Source: Tenrec ecaudatus (Eukaryota; Chordata; Mammalia; Afrosoricida; Tenrecidae). Taken from it: a stretch of DNA of 64,000 nucleotides. A model generated the notes under the pieces. That model saw only the letters and a program-made list of their open reading frames with translations. It was not told the origin of the DNA and ran no database searches. The translations under genes and the position numbers were made by a program. Every line of letters begins with the position of its first letter. The first letter of the stretch is position 1. Below are positions 31,790 to 43,579 of this stretch, in pieces. The stretch spans positions 119,085,525 to 119,149,524 of the forward strand of contig NC_134539.1 of assembly GCF_050624435.1 (NCBI RefSeq). Direction: 5' to 3'.

Positions 31790-33330
31790 ATGGCAAAGTG
31801 GCAGGATACAAGATCAACAAACAGAAGTCAGCAGGTGTTCTATACACATTGGAGAGGACCATGAGAGGAGATCAAGAAGGAAGTACCCTTCACAGTCGCT
31901 AAGAACAAACTGAAATACCTAGGAATATATTTAACAAAAAATACTAAAGACCTATACAAGGAAAACTATAAGCCCCTACTACAGGAAATCAAAAGCGACT
32001 TCCACAAATGGAAGACCATCCCCTGTTCATGGATTGGAAGGCTTAACATAGTAACGACGACAACCATACCTAAAGCACTTTACAAGTTCAATCCTATACT
32101 GATTCAAATACCAACAACCTTATTTAAAGAATTGGAAAAACTGATCATCAATTTCATATGGAGAGGGAAGAAACCCAGAATTAGCAGAGAACTCCTCAAG
32201 AAGGACAATGTTGGAGGACTCACCTTACCTGGTTTTGATGCCTATTACACAGCTACAGTGGTCAAAACAGCATGGTGCTGGCACAACGACAGACACTCAG
32301 ACCAGTGGAAAAGAATAGAAAGCCCAGGAATAAAACCATCAGCATATAGACAACTGATCTTCGACAAGGGTCCAAAAACCATCAAGTAGGAAGTGGATGC
32401 CCTTTTTAACAAGTTGTGCTGGAAACAATGGATATCCACATGTAGAAAGATGAAACAAGACGTTTACCTCACCCCATGCACAAGAATAAACTCAAGGTGG
32501 ATCACAGACCTAGAAGTTAAACCTCAAACCATCAGGACCATCAAGGAGGGAATTGCGACTAACCTCAGATCACTGGCCCAGGGAACTCATAGACTCATAG
32601 GAAAGGACACATAAAGGTGAACTGGAATTCAACAAATGGGATTTAATAAGAATAAAACACCTGTGCTCCTCAAAAGACTTCACCAAGAGGGTGACAAGAC
32701 AACTCACAAACTGGGAGAGGATTTTTAGTAATGACACATCACACAAAGGGCTCATTACTAAAATCTACAACACCCTCATGACCTGCAAAAAGAGGAAAAC
32801 AGTTAATCCCCTAAGCAAACAGGCAAAATAACTGAAGAGAACTTTCACTGGGGAGGAGACCCATATGGCCAACAAGCACATGAGAGAGTGTTCCTGGTCA
32901 TTAGCCATGAGAGAAATGCAAATCAAAACAACCACGAGGTACCACCCAACACCCCCGAGGCTATCCCAAATCAGAAAATCAGAGAGCAACAAATGTTGGA
33001 GGGATTGTGGTGAAGTAGGAACCCTCCTCCACTGCTGGTGGTCATGTAGATTTGTACAGCCACTGTGGAAAGCAATCTGGGGATACTTAACGAAATGTAA
33101 ATTGATCTACCTTGTGACCCAGCCATCCTTCTACTGGGCATATACCCAGTGGAAGCAGCAAATAAAACTCGACCAGTCATATGCGCTCCAATATTTATTG
33201 CGGCCCAATTCATAATCACAAAGACTTGGAATAGCCTAAGTTTCCATCAATAGATGAGTGGGTTAGCAAACGTTGGCACATACATACAATGGAGTACTAT
33301 GAAGCACTGAAAAACATGGATGATTACATA
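31790..33330 (+). pseudogene. L1 ORF2 C-terminal remnant
   Basis: The RT thumb and C-terminal region lie in several frames. 32132-32389 contains [19 protein letters not shown]. 32865-33215 holds the cysteine motif KCWRDCGEVGTLLHCWWSC followed by VQPLWKAIW, the L1 C-terminal zinc-knuckle-like region. Multiple frameshifts and stops. Confidence 0.88.
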
Positions 33331-34261
33331 AAACACGTCGTGTCATGAGAAGAGTTGGAAGGAATCATGTTAAGCATGATAAGCCAATGATGAGTCCCCG
33401 GAGGTAAGTGTGATCAGCACAGCAGGAATAGAACAGACACTTATCTCACAGTAGACGGGTGGAAGCTCAGATAGACGGGGGGAGAAAGGCCACACCCAGG
33501 GAGGTACGTGAGAATCCAACATAAAGAAGGGGAAGGGGGGAAGGAAGAGGGAGAATTGGGGTGGGGAGAAACTGAGATGATGACATGGGGGAACAGGGCA
33601 CTAATTCACCAAGGAGAAGAGTATTGGTTGTGTCCCCACAGAACTGAAATGTGCATATAGACCCCACCATGACACGCCAATCCAGGAGGGCAACGTAATG
33701 TGCGGAGGAATCCACAAAAAGACTGGACTATATGCCTGGCCCCAACCAGAATCAGCCTGAGCCCACCATGGAAAGGAGTGCCACAGAAAATGAAAATAGA
33801 TCGTCTGGTGAGGGAAAGGAACTAACCTACCATACCCAGAAGGAAGCTGAAGCAAATGAAGGAGGGAGGAAGGGAGTGGAGCACACCAGGGCCCACCAAG
33901 CTCAGAGGACAATAGCCCTGCTTGGAGCAGCCAATGCACAGAGATCATATGGCCGGCCCCACTGTGAGATGGGACATCCTGCACAGACACATGTCCCTAC
34001 ACGGAACAGCAATGGAGACACAGTGTGGGATGTGTGACTGAGCTGCACCCACTACACTGAGGCAAAACACTGGGGGCATGCAATAGAGCAGCGGGGGAAG
34101 CAGAGCAAGGAGTTCCTGAGGGAGTATCAAGGATGGATTTGGGGGCGAGAGCATGGCACCCCATCAGACTCACCCGGAAAACACTCCTAAAGGTCAACAA
34201 ACAGACCTTGAACTATTAACAGGCTTTTCTTTCTTAAAAAAAAAGCAAAAAAAAACCAAAA

Positions 34262-34400
34262 CCCTCAGACACTATTCTGATTGATAGCCAGGCACCACCT
34301 GCTTTTGTCACCACATCTTGCTGTGACACGCTTATCTTCAGTGATCATTTCTTGAAGGTGAGTTTTGAACAGGGCCATGGTATAGGAAACTGATTATTCT
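34262..34400 (-). mobile_element. Old L1 3'UTR fragment
   Basis: 'tgatagccaggcaccacctg' and 'cttatcttcagtgatcat' are worn versions of the reversed L1 3'UTR words seen at 37800-37880. Confidence 0.55.
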
Positions 34401-34604
34401 CAAGTAGGCGCTAGGAATTCGCTAGGATTTTATGCATTATTTCACTGGACCTTTCTGATTTCAGACTATTTCCCCTCCTCTAGCCTACCTTTTGTGCTCC
34501 ATCAAGTTAATGCTTCATTCTTCAGCACGTCATTCACTTTATTTAATTATTTTAAAGAAATTCTGAATCCTGCGCTCCCACCTCTGTCTAAGGCCCCAAG
34601 GCCC

Positions 34605-34610
34605 TATAAA
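34605..34610 (+). promoter_or_regulatory. TATA box of the CCL4-like gene
   Basis: TATAAA lies 105 bp upstream of the ATG, matching the position expected for a chemokine promoter with a 5'UTR of about 75-80 nt. A CRE-like 'acgtca' lies at 34527-34532 and a weak kB-like 'tttcccctcc' further up. Confidence 0.8.
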
Positions 34611-34709
34611 GAGGAGCTCCCAATGTAGTGTCAGCACAGGACACTCTGAGTTCTGAAGCTTCTGGATTCTGCAGTCTCAGCGTCTGTAATCCTCTTCTGA
34701 GCCAAGACC

Positions 34710-34785
34710 ATGAAGCTCTGCGTGGCTGTCCTCTCTCTGCTTGTGCTGGAGGCTGACTTCTGCTCTCCCGTCCTCACTGCATCGA
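34710..34785 (+). CDS. CCL4: CCL4-like exon 1
   Basis: Start context gccaagaccATGA. The exon ends in phase 1 (tcg a|gtaagt), as in other CCL3/CCL4 genes. Confidence 0.9.
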
Positions 34786-35283
34786 GTAAGTCCCCCTTCC
34801 ACCTATGATTTCTAGAGTCAGGATTTATGCCAAGCCCACAACTCTAGCCGGGGTTGGTCTTGATCCAACAGTGGAACTTGAAGATGGGGCAAAAGGGAGT
34901 TGAAGGATTCGAGATAGACTTCTGTTAACTATAAATTAACTGGTAGACATTCAGTCACATTCAAGTGGCTGGGTGTGTACATATTGTTTTATTGGAGAAA
35001 AAACTTTGAGACTATGAAACACTGGCAGAATAATTGGCTACTTGATCAAGTCTAGATCTCCCAATTTGTGAAGCAAAGGGAGCTGGACATTAGCACTGAG
35101 ATTCAATCTAACTCCAATCTTTCAGATGTCTTCCATGGGAACCTCTAGTCAGTAAGACTCCCACTCAGGGTGCGTGAGATCATGTAGGAGACCAACCGTG
35201 TTTAGGGTTCTGGTGGCGCCAGAGGAACGTTGACAAATGAGCAGCTCCCGTGAAATGCGTGGCTCCCTCCCCTTTCTCCTCAG

Positions 35284-35397
35284 TGGGCTCCGACCCTCGA
35301 CTGCCTGCTGCTTCTCCTATACCCTGCGGCAACTTCCTCAGAACTTTGTGATGGATTACTACGAGACCAGCAGCCTCTGCTCTCAGCCAGCTGTGGT
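35284..35397 (+). pseudogene. CCL4: CCL4-like exon 2, minus one base
   Basis: Acceptor ctcctcag at 35276-35283; donor gtaatg at 35398. The lost base lies within 35295-35306. The downstream frame encodes the CC motif, the hydrophobic beta-sheet segment and the third cysteine. The donor is weaker than consensus. Confidence 0.9.
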
Positions 35398-35990
35398 GTA
35401 ATGTCACCCTTGGGCTTCTCCGGAAGGGGAGTGCAGAGGCTGGAGGAATGGAAAGGGCTCTTGGGGTCAGAGGCCCAAGCAGCAGGGAAGTGTGCCCTCG
35501 GAACAGAAGCCCTGGTGTCCAGGGAGCAGTGTTGACATAGGTCACTTTGGGGGGGGGGGGTTGTTGAGTCCTGTGGGAGCGGGCGGGAAAGAGTCAAGGG
35601 AGCAGAAGGGCTTCCTGGAGAGAAGTTAACCACGGGTCAGGAAACTAGAAAACGTGTTTTTAAAAGGTCACAGAGGTTGAACCGTTTTTTAAAAGTCATG
35701 CTGGAAAATGTGTAGAAAAGTCATTGCTCAGGTCAGTAGGAGATATTAATGGTAAGACTCACTGGTTTCCAGTTTAAGCAACCCTAAACCATCATTGAGA
35801 CCAAGGAGGAGAAGTTACGGGGAGTCTTTCTTCAGTGTCACCCTCAGGAGCTCCATACACTAGAGCTACCTTATGTGCGCCACCAAGGACGGTGCTCACG
35901 TCGGGGAGACACAGGCTGCAGGCAGAGAAGAGCCCCAGATGTCCTCAGAGGTTCCTTGGGGTTTTAACTCACCCACTTCTTCATTCCCAG

Positions 35991-36078
35991 ATCCCAAACC
36001 AGAAGGGGAAGTCAAGTCTGTGCCAACCTGAGTGACCCCTGGGTCCAGGAGTACATGGATGACCTGGAGCTGAACTGA
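35991..36078 (+). CDS. CCL4: CCL4-like exon 3
   Basis: Acceptor tcattcccag. Encodes SQTRRGSQVCANLSDPWVQ and then EYMDDLELN with the stop. It includes the fourth cysteine and the C-terminal helix, and is open in the original frame. Confidence 0.9.
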
Positions 36079-36365
36079 GTCCGCCAAGAGCAGCACGTCT
36101 CCAAAGAAGGACATGCAAGCCCGGGCATTGCTCCGTTAGCCACATCCTCTCCACACTCAGAATTCCTCTCAGCATGCCCTATTCGTTCTCTTAATTTAAT
36201 CTTGATGTGTTATTGTATTTGGCGACATTGTGATTATTTATGTCTGTGTTACTGACTCCCACCTGTCCCCCATGGGGACGGTCCATCACTACCCTTTCTC
36301 TGCTACTGCAGGTACCTCAGTCCTGTCGATGGGCTTCATGTGTTTGCAATGAAATAAAATTTTGT
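36079..36365 (+). promoter_or_regulatory. 3'UTR and poly(A) signal of the CCL4-like gene
   Basis: AATAAA lies at 36353-36358. ATTTA words (such as 'gattatttatgtc' near 36231-36243) fit the AU-rich instability elements typical of inflammatory chemokine mRNAs. Confidence 0.8.
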
Positions 36366-36414
36366 AGCAATCATCGAAAGTTTCTTTGTGGTTTTCATCT
36401 GTATTTGGGGCAAA

Positions 36415-36600
36415 GGGAATTGCACTTAGCTACTAACCTAAAGGTTGGACGCATAAACCCACCCAGAGACACCATAGAATGACTACCTGGCAATCTACTG
36501 TCATGAAATGACAACCTTTGAAACCCACAGAGTGCAGTTCCTCTCTGACCCACAGGGAGGCTCTGTGAGTCAGAATTTACTCAATGACAGAGGGTTTTAC
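36415..36600 (+). repeat. AfroSINE
   Basis: 'tactaacctaaaggttggac', 'cagagtgcagttcctctc' and the tail 'gagtcagaatttactcaatg'. It lies just beyond the CCL4-like poly(A) site. Confidence 0.8.
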
Positions 36601-36654
36601 TTCTTCTTCTTTTTTTTTTTTTCAATTAGTAAGGACAATAGTTTCCAAAAACAG

Positions 36655-36765
36655 TAAGAAGGAACAGTTACTGAGTTATTTCTGTGCGCTCTGGGCTAAA
36701 TACTCCAAATGCATGACTTCCCTTAATATTTCAACACGGATATTGAGGGTTAAAGGGTTGTGTGG
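36655..36765 (+). repeat. Ancient MIR/L2-type repeat, weak
   Basis: 'gagttatttctgtgcgctct' then 'aatgcatgacttcccttaat' resembles the 'gcactgtgctaagc...catta' block of old MIR/L2/L3 repeats. Confidence 0.4.
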
Positions 36766-37019
36766 ACTAGACTGGGCCATGCCTCCTGGTGGTTTTGCAG
36801 TTAGGATGTAGTCACCCACGCCTCCCCCAGGAGATCTGAGAGATGGTAAACATTTCCACTGTGACATCTGCTATGAGCAGCCAGTTAATGGAAATAGTGC
36901 TTTCTCGGGGCTGTGGCCTGTGTCCAAACATATACGGAGGTCCTGTCAAAGTGCTCCCTGATTTTGTTGGAGCTCCATCCTGTCTCTGGATTGCCATCCT
37001 CTGACCACTGCTTCTTCTT

Positions 37020-38805
37020 CTTTTTTAAAAATCATTTTATAGGGGTTCATAAAACTCTTATTACAATCTATTCATACGTATTGTGTAAAACCCATTTTTA
37101 CATCATTCTCAAAAGTTTGCTCTCCACTTAAGCCCCTAGCATCAGCTCCATATTTTCCCCCTCCTTCCCTGCTTCCCCTCCTTCATTAACCCTTGGTAAT
37201 TTATAAATTATTATTTTGTCATATCTTTCACTGTCCAACATCTCCCTTCATCCCCATTTCTGTTGTCTATCCCCCAGGAAGGAGGTTATATGTAGATCCT
37301 TGTAATTGATTCCCCCTTTCCAAACCACCCTACCGGTATCACCACTCCCACCACTGGTGCTGAAAGAATCATCTGCCATGGATTCCCTGTGTTTCCAGTT
37401 CCTATCTGTACCAGTGTACATTCTCTGGTCTAGCCAGATTTATAAAGTAAAATTGGGATCATGATAGTTGGTTGGGGGTGGGGTGGGGAAGCAGCATTTA
37501 GGAACTAGAGGGAAGTTGTATGTTTCATCATTGCTACACTGCACCCTGACTGGCTTATCTCCTCCCCATGATCCTTCCAGAAGGGGTGTCCAATTGCCTA
37601 TAGATAGGCTTTGGGTCTCCACACCGCTCTCCCCCTCATTCACAATGATATGGTTTTTTGTTCTGATGATGCCTGATACCTGATCCCTTTGACACCTGAT
37701 GATCGCACTGGCTGGTGTGCTTCATACATGTGGGCTTTGTTGCTTCTGAACTAGATGGCCGCTTGCTTACCTTCAAGCCTTTAAACCCCAGATGCTATAT
37801 CTTTTGATAGCCGGGCACTATCAGCTTTCTTCACCACATTTGCTAATGCACCCATTTGTCTTCAGCGATCATATCAGGGAGATGAGCACACAATGGTATG
37901 ATTTTTTGTTCTTTGATGTCTGATAACTGATTAATTCAGCATCCAAGATCACCCAGGCTGGTGGGCTTCTTCCATGTGGGCTTTGTTGCTTCTGAGCTAG
38001 ATGGCCGCTTGCTTACCTTCCACCATTTAAGACCCCAGATGCTATCTCTTTTGATAGCTGGGCACCATCAGCTTTCTTCACCACATTTGTTATTCACCCA
38101 CTTTGTCTTCAGTGATTGTGTCAGGAAGGTGAACATCATGGAATGCCAGTTTAACACAACAAAGTATTTTGCATTGAGGGAGTACTTGAGTGGAGGCCCA
38201 ATGTCCATCTGCTATCTTAGTACTAAACCTATAAATATATACATATAGATCTCCTTCCCCATCTCATATATAAATATATTTACATATGTACATGCCTGTA
38301 TTTAGACCTGTATAAATGCCCTTTGCCGCCTATCTCTTTCCTCTATTTCCATTGACTTTCCTCTTGTCCCACTATCATGCTTATCATTTGGGTTTCAGTA
38401 ATTCCTCTACATAATCCTTGATCATGCCCAGCAGGCCTCCTACACCCTTCTCAGCACCGATTTGGATCACTCGTTGTTCCCTTGTCTCTGGGTTTGTTAA
38501 CACCACTGCCTTTTTCCCCAGCTCCCCCTCTCTGATGTCCTCCTGGAAATTTGGTCCCGTTGTTTTCTCCTCCAGTTTGTTCATCTAGCCACTTATTTAG
38601 ACAGACCTGTGGAGATAATAACATGTACAAAAACAAGACAGAGCAAAACCAAGCAAAAAAATTAAACAACAACAAACCAATGACAAAAACAAAACAAAAA
38701 ACACAACAAGAAAGAAAAGCTTGGAGTTAGTTCAAGGACTGTTTGTTAGCCTTTAGGAGTGTTTTCCAGTCGAGTCTGTTGGGGTGGCAAGCCATGATTT
38801 TTTTT
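37020..38805 (-). mobile_element. L1/half-L1 3'UTR, minus strand
   Basis: The plus strand begins with the reversed terminal module ('tttataggggttcataaa') and carries the whole reversed 3'UTR in order. This includes two variants of the 'gatggccgcttgcttacctt' block at 37755 and 38000, a partial internal duplication. It ends 'ggagtgttttccagtcgag'. Confidence 0.88.
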
Positions 38806-38814
38806 TTTTGTATT

Positions 38815-39065
38815 TGGATGAAAAGCTCTGTAAATATCTATCAGGTCAAATTGTCTAATTGTAGTGTTTAGACTCTAGCCTCCTCGTTGAGTTTCTTTTC
38901 CTGTGATCTACCTTTCTCAGAGAGCGGTGTATTGAAGTCACACACTATTGTTGAGGCTCTGAATTCTTTTTTCATCTTTTGGAGTGTTTGGCTGACATCT
39001 TCAATCGGTCTCTCATTCGAGGAATATATGTTTACAATGCTTAGTGGTTCGAGTTTAGTCATGGC
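38815..39065 (-). pseudogene. L1 ORF2 endonuclease fragment fused to the 3'UTR
   Basis: The minus strand encodes PLSIVNIYSSNERPIEDVSQ followed by TIVCDFNTPLSEKGRS. These are L1 endonuclease motifs (the IVNIY strand and the catalytic DFN). A short A-run at 38801-38811 separates it from the 3'UTR, so all of RT and the C-terminal region are deleted. Confidence 0.8.
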
Positions 39066-39976
39066 TTGCCTCTGATTTTTTTATTAGTGAGAGGACAGGG
39101 TTAGGGCCAGCATCTGACTCTTCTCTCCCACAGTTGAGTCCTTATCCCACCACTCCCTGCCCTGAGCGACTGAGAAGGGAAGTATCTCTGTTCAGCAAGG
39201 GTAGATTGACAGGCGCCTCCCTTTTGGGAAAGCCTGCAGAAGGTCTGATCACCTCCGTGATGAAATTATAATAAGGAACACTGGAACAGTCCTGGTCAGG
39301 AATGTGGGACTTTCCCTATTGCCAAACAGGAGACTTTGTTGGGGTTTCCCCAACTCTTTTTTGTTTCTCCGCTTTGCATACAACTTCCCTTGTGCACCCT
39401 GGGCCAGGGAGCTGGGAGCTGTTTACTTGGCCTTCTGGTGGACGTTTCCCTAGGTTTCTGGGTGGGAACTCGAGCCATAATGGGTGAGGTAAGACAAAGG
39501 GTGGAGGCTGCCATTTGTAACCAAGGTCTGGGTGTCAAAGACTTTTGTTTCTCTCTTCTATCTCTGTTGCCTGCTCCAGCTGTGGGGCTGTTTCCTCCAG
39601 AATGAGGGCACACACACTCTCTGCTCTCTCCCTACTTCACTCTGTCTCACCCCAAAATCTTCCCCTCATATTCCCATTAGGAGAGGCACTTTCCTTCCAG
39701 GTCAGCTGCCAAGCAAGGGAAAGTAGGAATGAAGGAGGACAGAGCATGGGATTAGGGAAAGAAATCGGGTTCTTCCTGTGGGCACATGGCAGCTCTGAGG
39801 GGTACTCTCCCCGTGTTTCAGAGCCTGCGGGACTCATCGTGTCCCTTCCCCAGTTGTCTGCACCCTGTCTCCTTCTAGTCTCCTCTCTTCCTGGGTTCTC
39901 ACTGAGTCCAGAAAAGTGAGGCATGGGGGATTTAAGTAGATATTTAGAGACAAATTTGTGAATGCATTTTTGTAAT
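39066..39976. other. Unique or unrecognised sequence between two L1s
   Basis: Frames of up to 124 codons occur on both strands but overlap each other and show no domain, signal peptide or splice framing. No gene is called. Confidence 0.4.
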
Positions 39977-42361
39977 TGATTCATTTTTTCCTTTTTAAAA
40001 AAATTATTTTATTAGGGACTCATACACCTCCCACCACAATCAATACATGCATCAATTGTGTAAAGCACATTTGTACATTCGTTGCCCTCATCATTCTCAA
40101 AACATTTGCTCTCCACCCAAGTCCCTGGCATCAGGTCCTCATTTTTCCTCTCTCCCCTCCCTCATGAACCCCTGATAATTTATAAATTATTATTTGGTCA
40201 TATCTTGCTCTGTCCCACGTCTCCCTTCCCCCACTTTTCTGTTGTATGTTCCCCAGGGAGGAGGTCACATGCAGATCCTTGAAATAGGTTCCCCCTTTCC
40301 AACCCACCCTCCCAGTATTGCCACTCTCACCACTGGTCCTGAGGGGATCATCTGCCCTGGCTTCCCTGTGTTTCCTGTTCCCATCTGTACCAGTGTACCT
40401 CCTCTGGTCTAGTCAGGTTTGCAAGGTAGGATTTGGATCATGACAGTGGGAGGGGGTGGGGGAGAAAGCATTTATGAAATAGAGGAAAGTTATATTTTTG
40501 ATCGTTGCTACATCGTACCCTGACTGTCTGGTCCCCTCCCCAAGAACCTTCTGTAAGGGGATGTCCAGTGGCCTACACATTGGCTTTGGGTCTCCACTCC
40601 GCACTCCCCTGCTCATTCACTATGGTAAGATTTTTGTTCTGATGATGCCTGATACCTGATCCCTTGATACCTTGTGATTGCACAGGCTGGTGTGCTTCTT
40701 CCATGTGGGCTTTGTTGCTTCTGAGCTAGATGGCCGCTTGTTTACCTCCAAGTCTTTAAGACCCCAGACACTATATCTTTGATAGCCGGGCACCATCAGC
40801 TTTTTTGCCACATTTGCTTATGCGCCCATTTGTCTTCAGCGATCATATCAGGAGGTCAACACAAAATGATACGATTTTTTTTTGTTCTTTGATGCCTGAT
40901 AACTGATCCCTTCAGCACCTCGTGGTCACACAGGCTGGTGTGCTTCTTCCATGTGGGCTTTATTGCTTGTAAGCCAGATGGTCGCTTGTTTACCTTCAAG
41001 CCTTTAAGACCCCAGACGCTATATCTTTTGATAGCCGGGCACCATCAGCTTTCTTCACCACATTTAGTTGTTCACCCACTTTGTCTCCAGAGGTTGTATC
41101 GGGAAGGTGAGCATCATAGAATGCCAATTTAATAGATGTATTCTTGCATTCAGGGAGTACTTGTGTGAAGACCCAATGTCCCTCTGCAACCTTAATACTA
41201 ACTTTACAAATATATGTACATAGATTTATTTCCTCACCCTCATGTACATATTTGCATATGTACATATCTTTATCTAGACCACTATAAATGTCCTCTGCCT
41301 CCCAGCTCTTTTCTCTATTTCCTTGGACTTCCCTCCTGTCCCACTATCATGCTCAGTCCCCACCAGGGTTTCAGTAATTCCTCTTAGTTACATTACCCTT
41401 GATCATGCCCAACCAGGCCTCCCACACCCTTCTCACCACCGATTTGGATTGCTTGTTGTTCCCTTGTCCCTGGGTTTATTAACACCACTACCTTTCCCCC
41501 TACCTCCCCATCTCCCGTGTCCCCATGGAACTATCGGTCCCGTTGTTTTATCCTCCGATTGTTCATCCAGCCTATCTTATTTAGACAGACCTGCGGAGAT
41601 AGTAACATGCACAGAAACAAGGCAGAGCACAACCTAGCAACAATATACAACAAAACAACAACAAACCAATGACTAAAACAAAACAAAACATAACAAGAAA
41701 GAAAAACTTGTAGTTAGTTCAAGAATTGTTTGTTGGCCTTTAGGAGTGTTTTCCAGTCCAGTCTGTTGGGGCACCATGCCCTGACCCAAAAGTCCACCTT
41801 CAGCTTTCCCTGGGGACCTCACCGCTCCATTCCCTTGCTGTTCTGTTGCACCCCCTTGATGTTTTGCCTCGGTGTGGCGGATCCTATCGGGTGCAATTCC
41901 CTCACTGTGTCTCCGGTGTTGTCCTATGTAGGGCTATGGATCAGTGAGAGGGCGTCGTGTCTCATAGTGGGGCCAGCAATGTAGTCCTCTCTGTCGACTG
42001 GCTGTTCTAATTGGGAACATCGACCTCTTGGCCTGGTGGGTCATGATGTGCTCCACTCTCCTCCTCCCCCTTCATCGCTCCCATGTGCTCTGATCAGATA
42101 TGTCCCTTTTCCAGAGCTGTAGATTCAGTGCCGTCCTTTGATATAAATTCTTCTTAGGGGAGGGGCAGATGTCCCCTTAGTAGTTGGGGTTGGGGCCGGC
42201 CCCCCAGACCTCTGCACTGGTTCCCCACGCCACACTGGCAGGTTGCATTCACATCTTGGAGCATCGGGTTGAAGTCTGGTTCCTCTTTCCCTGTGGAGAC
42301 ACTCTACCCTTTCTTTATTATTATTATTTTTTTTCCTTTTCCCACCTCCTTTTTTAGTTGT

Positions 42362-43579
42362 CTACCATGTGTATCCCTGTATTTGGTTTGGTCCCCACCA
42401 CACCACCTGGTCCTCACCCCAGGAATATTTGTATAGCGTAGCTTTTTCCCTATGCCCCATTTGCCTTCTTCTTTTTCTAAAGCTTACCTCAGCAGCCTTT
42501 GAAATCTTTCTATATGTGTCAATGCTATCTTTAGGTCTGTTTTCTCTTTTTTGCCCTTTGGGTGAGGTTGTTCTATGTGGTGGTCTCTTATTTATGCTTT
42601 GTGAGTGTTGTTCTTCTGCCCATACTGGGTCGGCAAGGATCTTTTGTAGGGCTCGGTTTCTTCTAACATATTCTTTGAGTTTTTCCTTGTCTTGGAAGAC
42701 TCTTACTTCTCCATCTATCTTGATCGATAATTTGGCTGAGTAGAGTATTCTTGGGTTTGCATTGTTTTCCTGCAATTTTTTGAATATGTTACTCCACTCT
42801 CTCTTCTTCATAGTTTCTGCTGATAGGTCTGATCATATTCTTATTTGGGAACCTTTATAAGTGATTGCTTGTTTTACCCTAACTGCTCTCATGATTTTCT
42901 CTTTTTCCTCAAAGTTGGATAATTTAACTATTATGTGCCTTGGTGACTTCTTCTTGGGATCCAGTCTTGCTGGGGTTCTTTCAGCCTCCTGAATGGTTGC
43001 CTGGTTTTCATTCACTAAGCTGGGGAAGCTTTCCTCCAAGAATTCTCTCACTATTGTTGCAGATGACTTCTTTGTTGTGTCTTCCTCCCGTAAGCCAATA
43101 ATTCTAATGTTGTTCCACTTCATAGCATCAGACATAGCTCTAAAGTTTTCTTCAGCTTCTCTGATGATATTAGATTGTTGTTCGTGTTTGTTAAAGTCTG
43201 CTTGGCTGTCCTCCAAGTCACTGATGCGGTTCTCTGATTCCTCCAGTTGTTTCTCGAGGTCCATGAGTGTGCTACTGGTTTTTGTTATTTCTTCCCTAAA
43301 CTCCTGTATTTCTCTTTGATTTATGGCTTTTACCTCTTCTATCATTTCTTACTTTTTCTGTATTGTTTCCCTCATATCCTCTATGACTTCAAGTAGCATT
43401 CTGAAAATTTCTTTCCGTGGCAGCTCAATGTCTGCTTCCTCTATGCATGTTGTTATGTTCAGGACATCTTCTGCCATTGCCTTTTGTTTCTCCTGTTTTT
43501 TAGTTGAGGTCATTGGAGCTGATGGCTGTTTGCGTAGCGTTGTTTTAGATGAGCCAGGTGCCATTTTCCAGGGAGTCAA
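42362..43579 (-). pseudogene. L1 ORF1 (RNA-binding protein), two in-frame stops
   Basis: One frame of about 406 codons is interrupted only by a TAA near 43346-43352 and a TGA near 42830. The N-terminal part is charged. A coiled coil follows (LEKQLEESENRISDLEDSQA). Then comes the RRM, with WNNIRIIGLREED and the basic RTPARLDPKKKSPRHIIVKL word. The C-terminal domain contains ILYSAKLSIKIDGEVRVF and a long charged tail beyond the usual ORF1p end. The function in L1s is trimeric RNA chaperone and RNP assembly. So few lesions suggest a fairly young insertion. Confidence 0.9.

Larger units (their letters stand above)
29820..34262 (+). mobile_element. L1 LINE with decayed ORF2 and 3'UTR
   Basis: No ORF1 is present, so it is 5'-truncated. 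Endonuclease remnants lie at about 29900-30340, including a TSFSDHHATKLEINKR-like word near 30300. RT follows at 30895-31770, the C-terminal part at 31800-33330 and a 3'UTR to about 34230. The 3' end is A-rich ('cttaaaaaaaaagc'). This 3'UTR stops after 'aacaggcttttc', whereas the half-L1-type copies continue for another 1.5 kb. Confidence 0.92.
34710..36078 (+). pseudogene. CCL4: CCL4-like chemokine gene with exon 2 frameshift
   Basis: Three exons in the CC-chemokine layout encode a CCL4 (MIP-1beta)-type protein, a secreted CCR5 ligand that attracts monocytes and T cells. Exon 1 (34710-34785) encodes MKLCVAVLSLLVLEADFCSP, a signal peptide, with donor gtaagt. Exon 2 (35284-35397) is 114 nt rather than the usual 115. 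One base is missing between the GSDP codons and the cysteine pair, so the frame shifts and meets TGA at 35349-35351. In the other frame the expected [20 protein letters not shown] is intact. Exon 3 (35991-36078) ends WVQEYMDDLELN and a stop. Splice sites, TATA box and AATAAA are all kept. Either a recent single-lesion pseudogene or an assembly error. Confidence 0.88.

Noticed and set aside
39296..39919. Frames of 89-124 codons on both strands between two L1s
   Set aside because: They overlap in opposite strands, lack domains or splice signals, and the sequence shows no coding signature.
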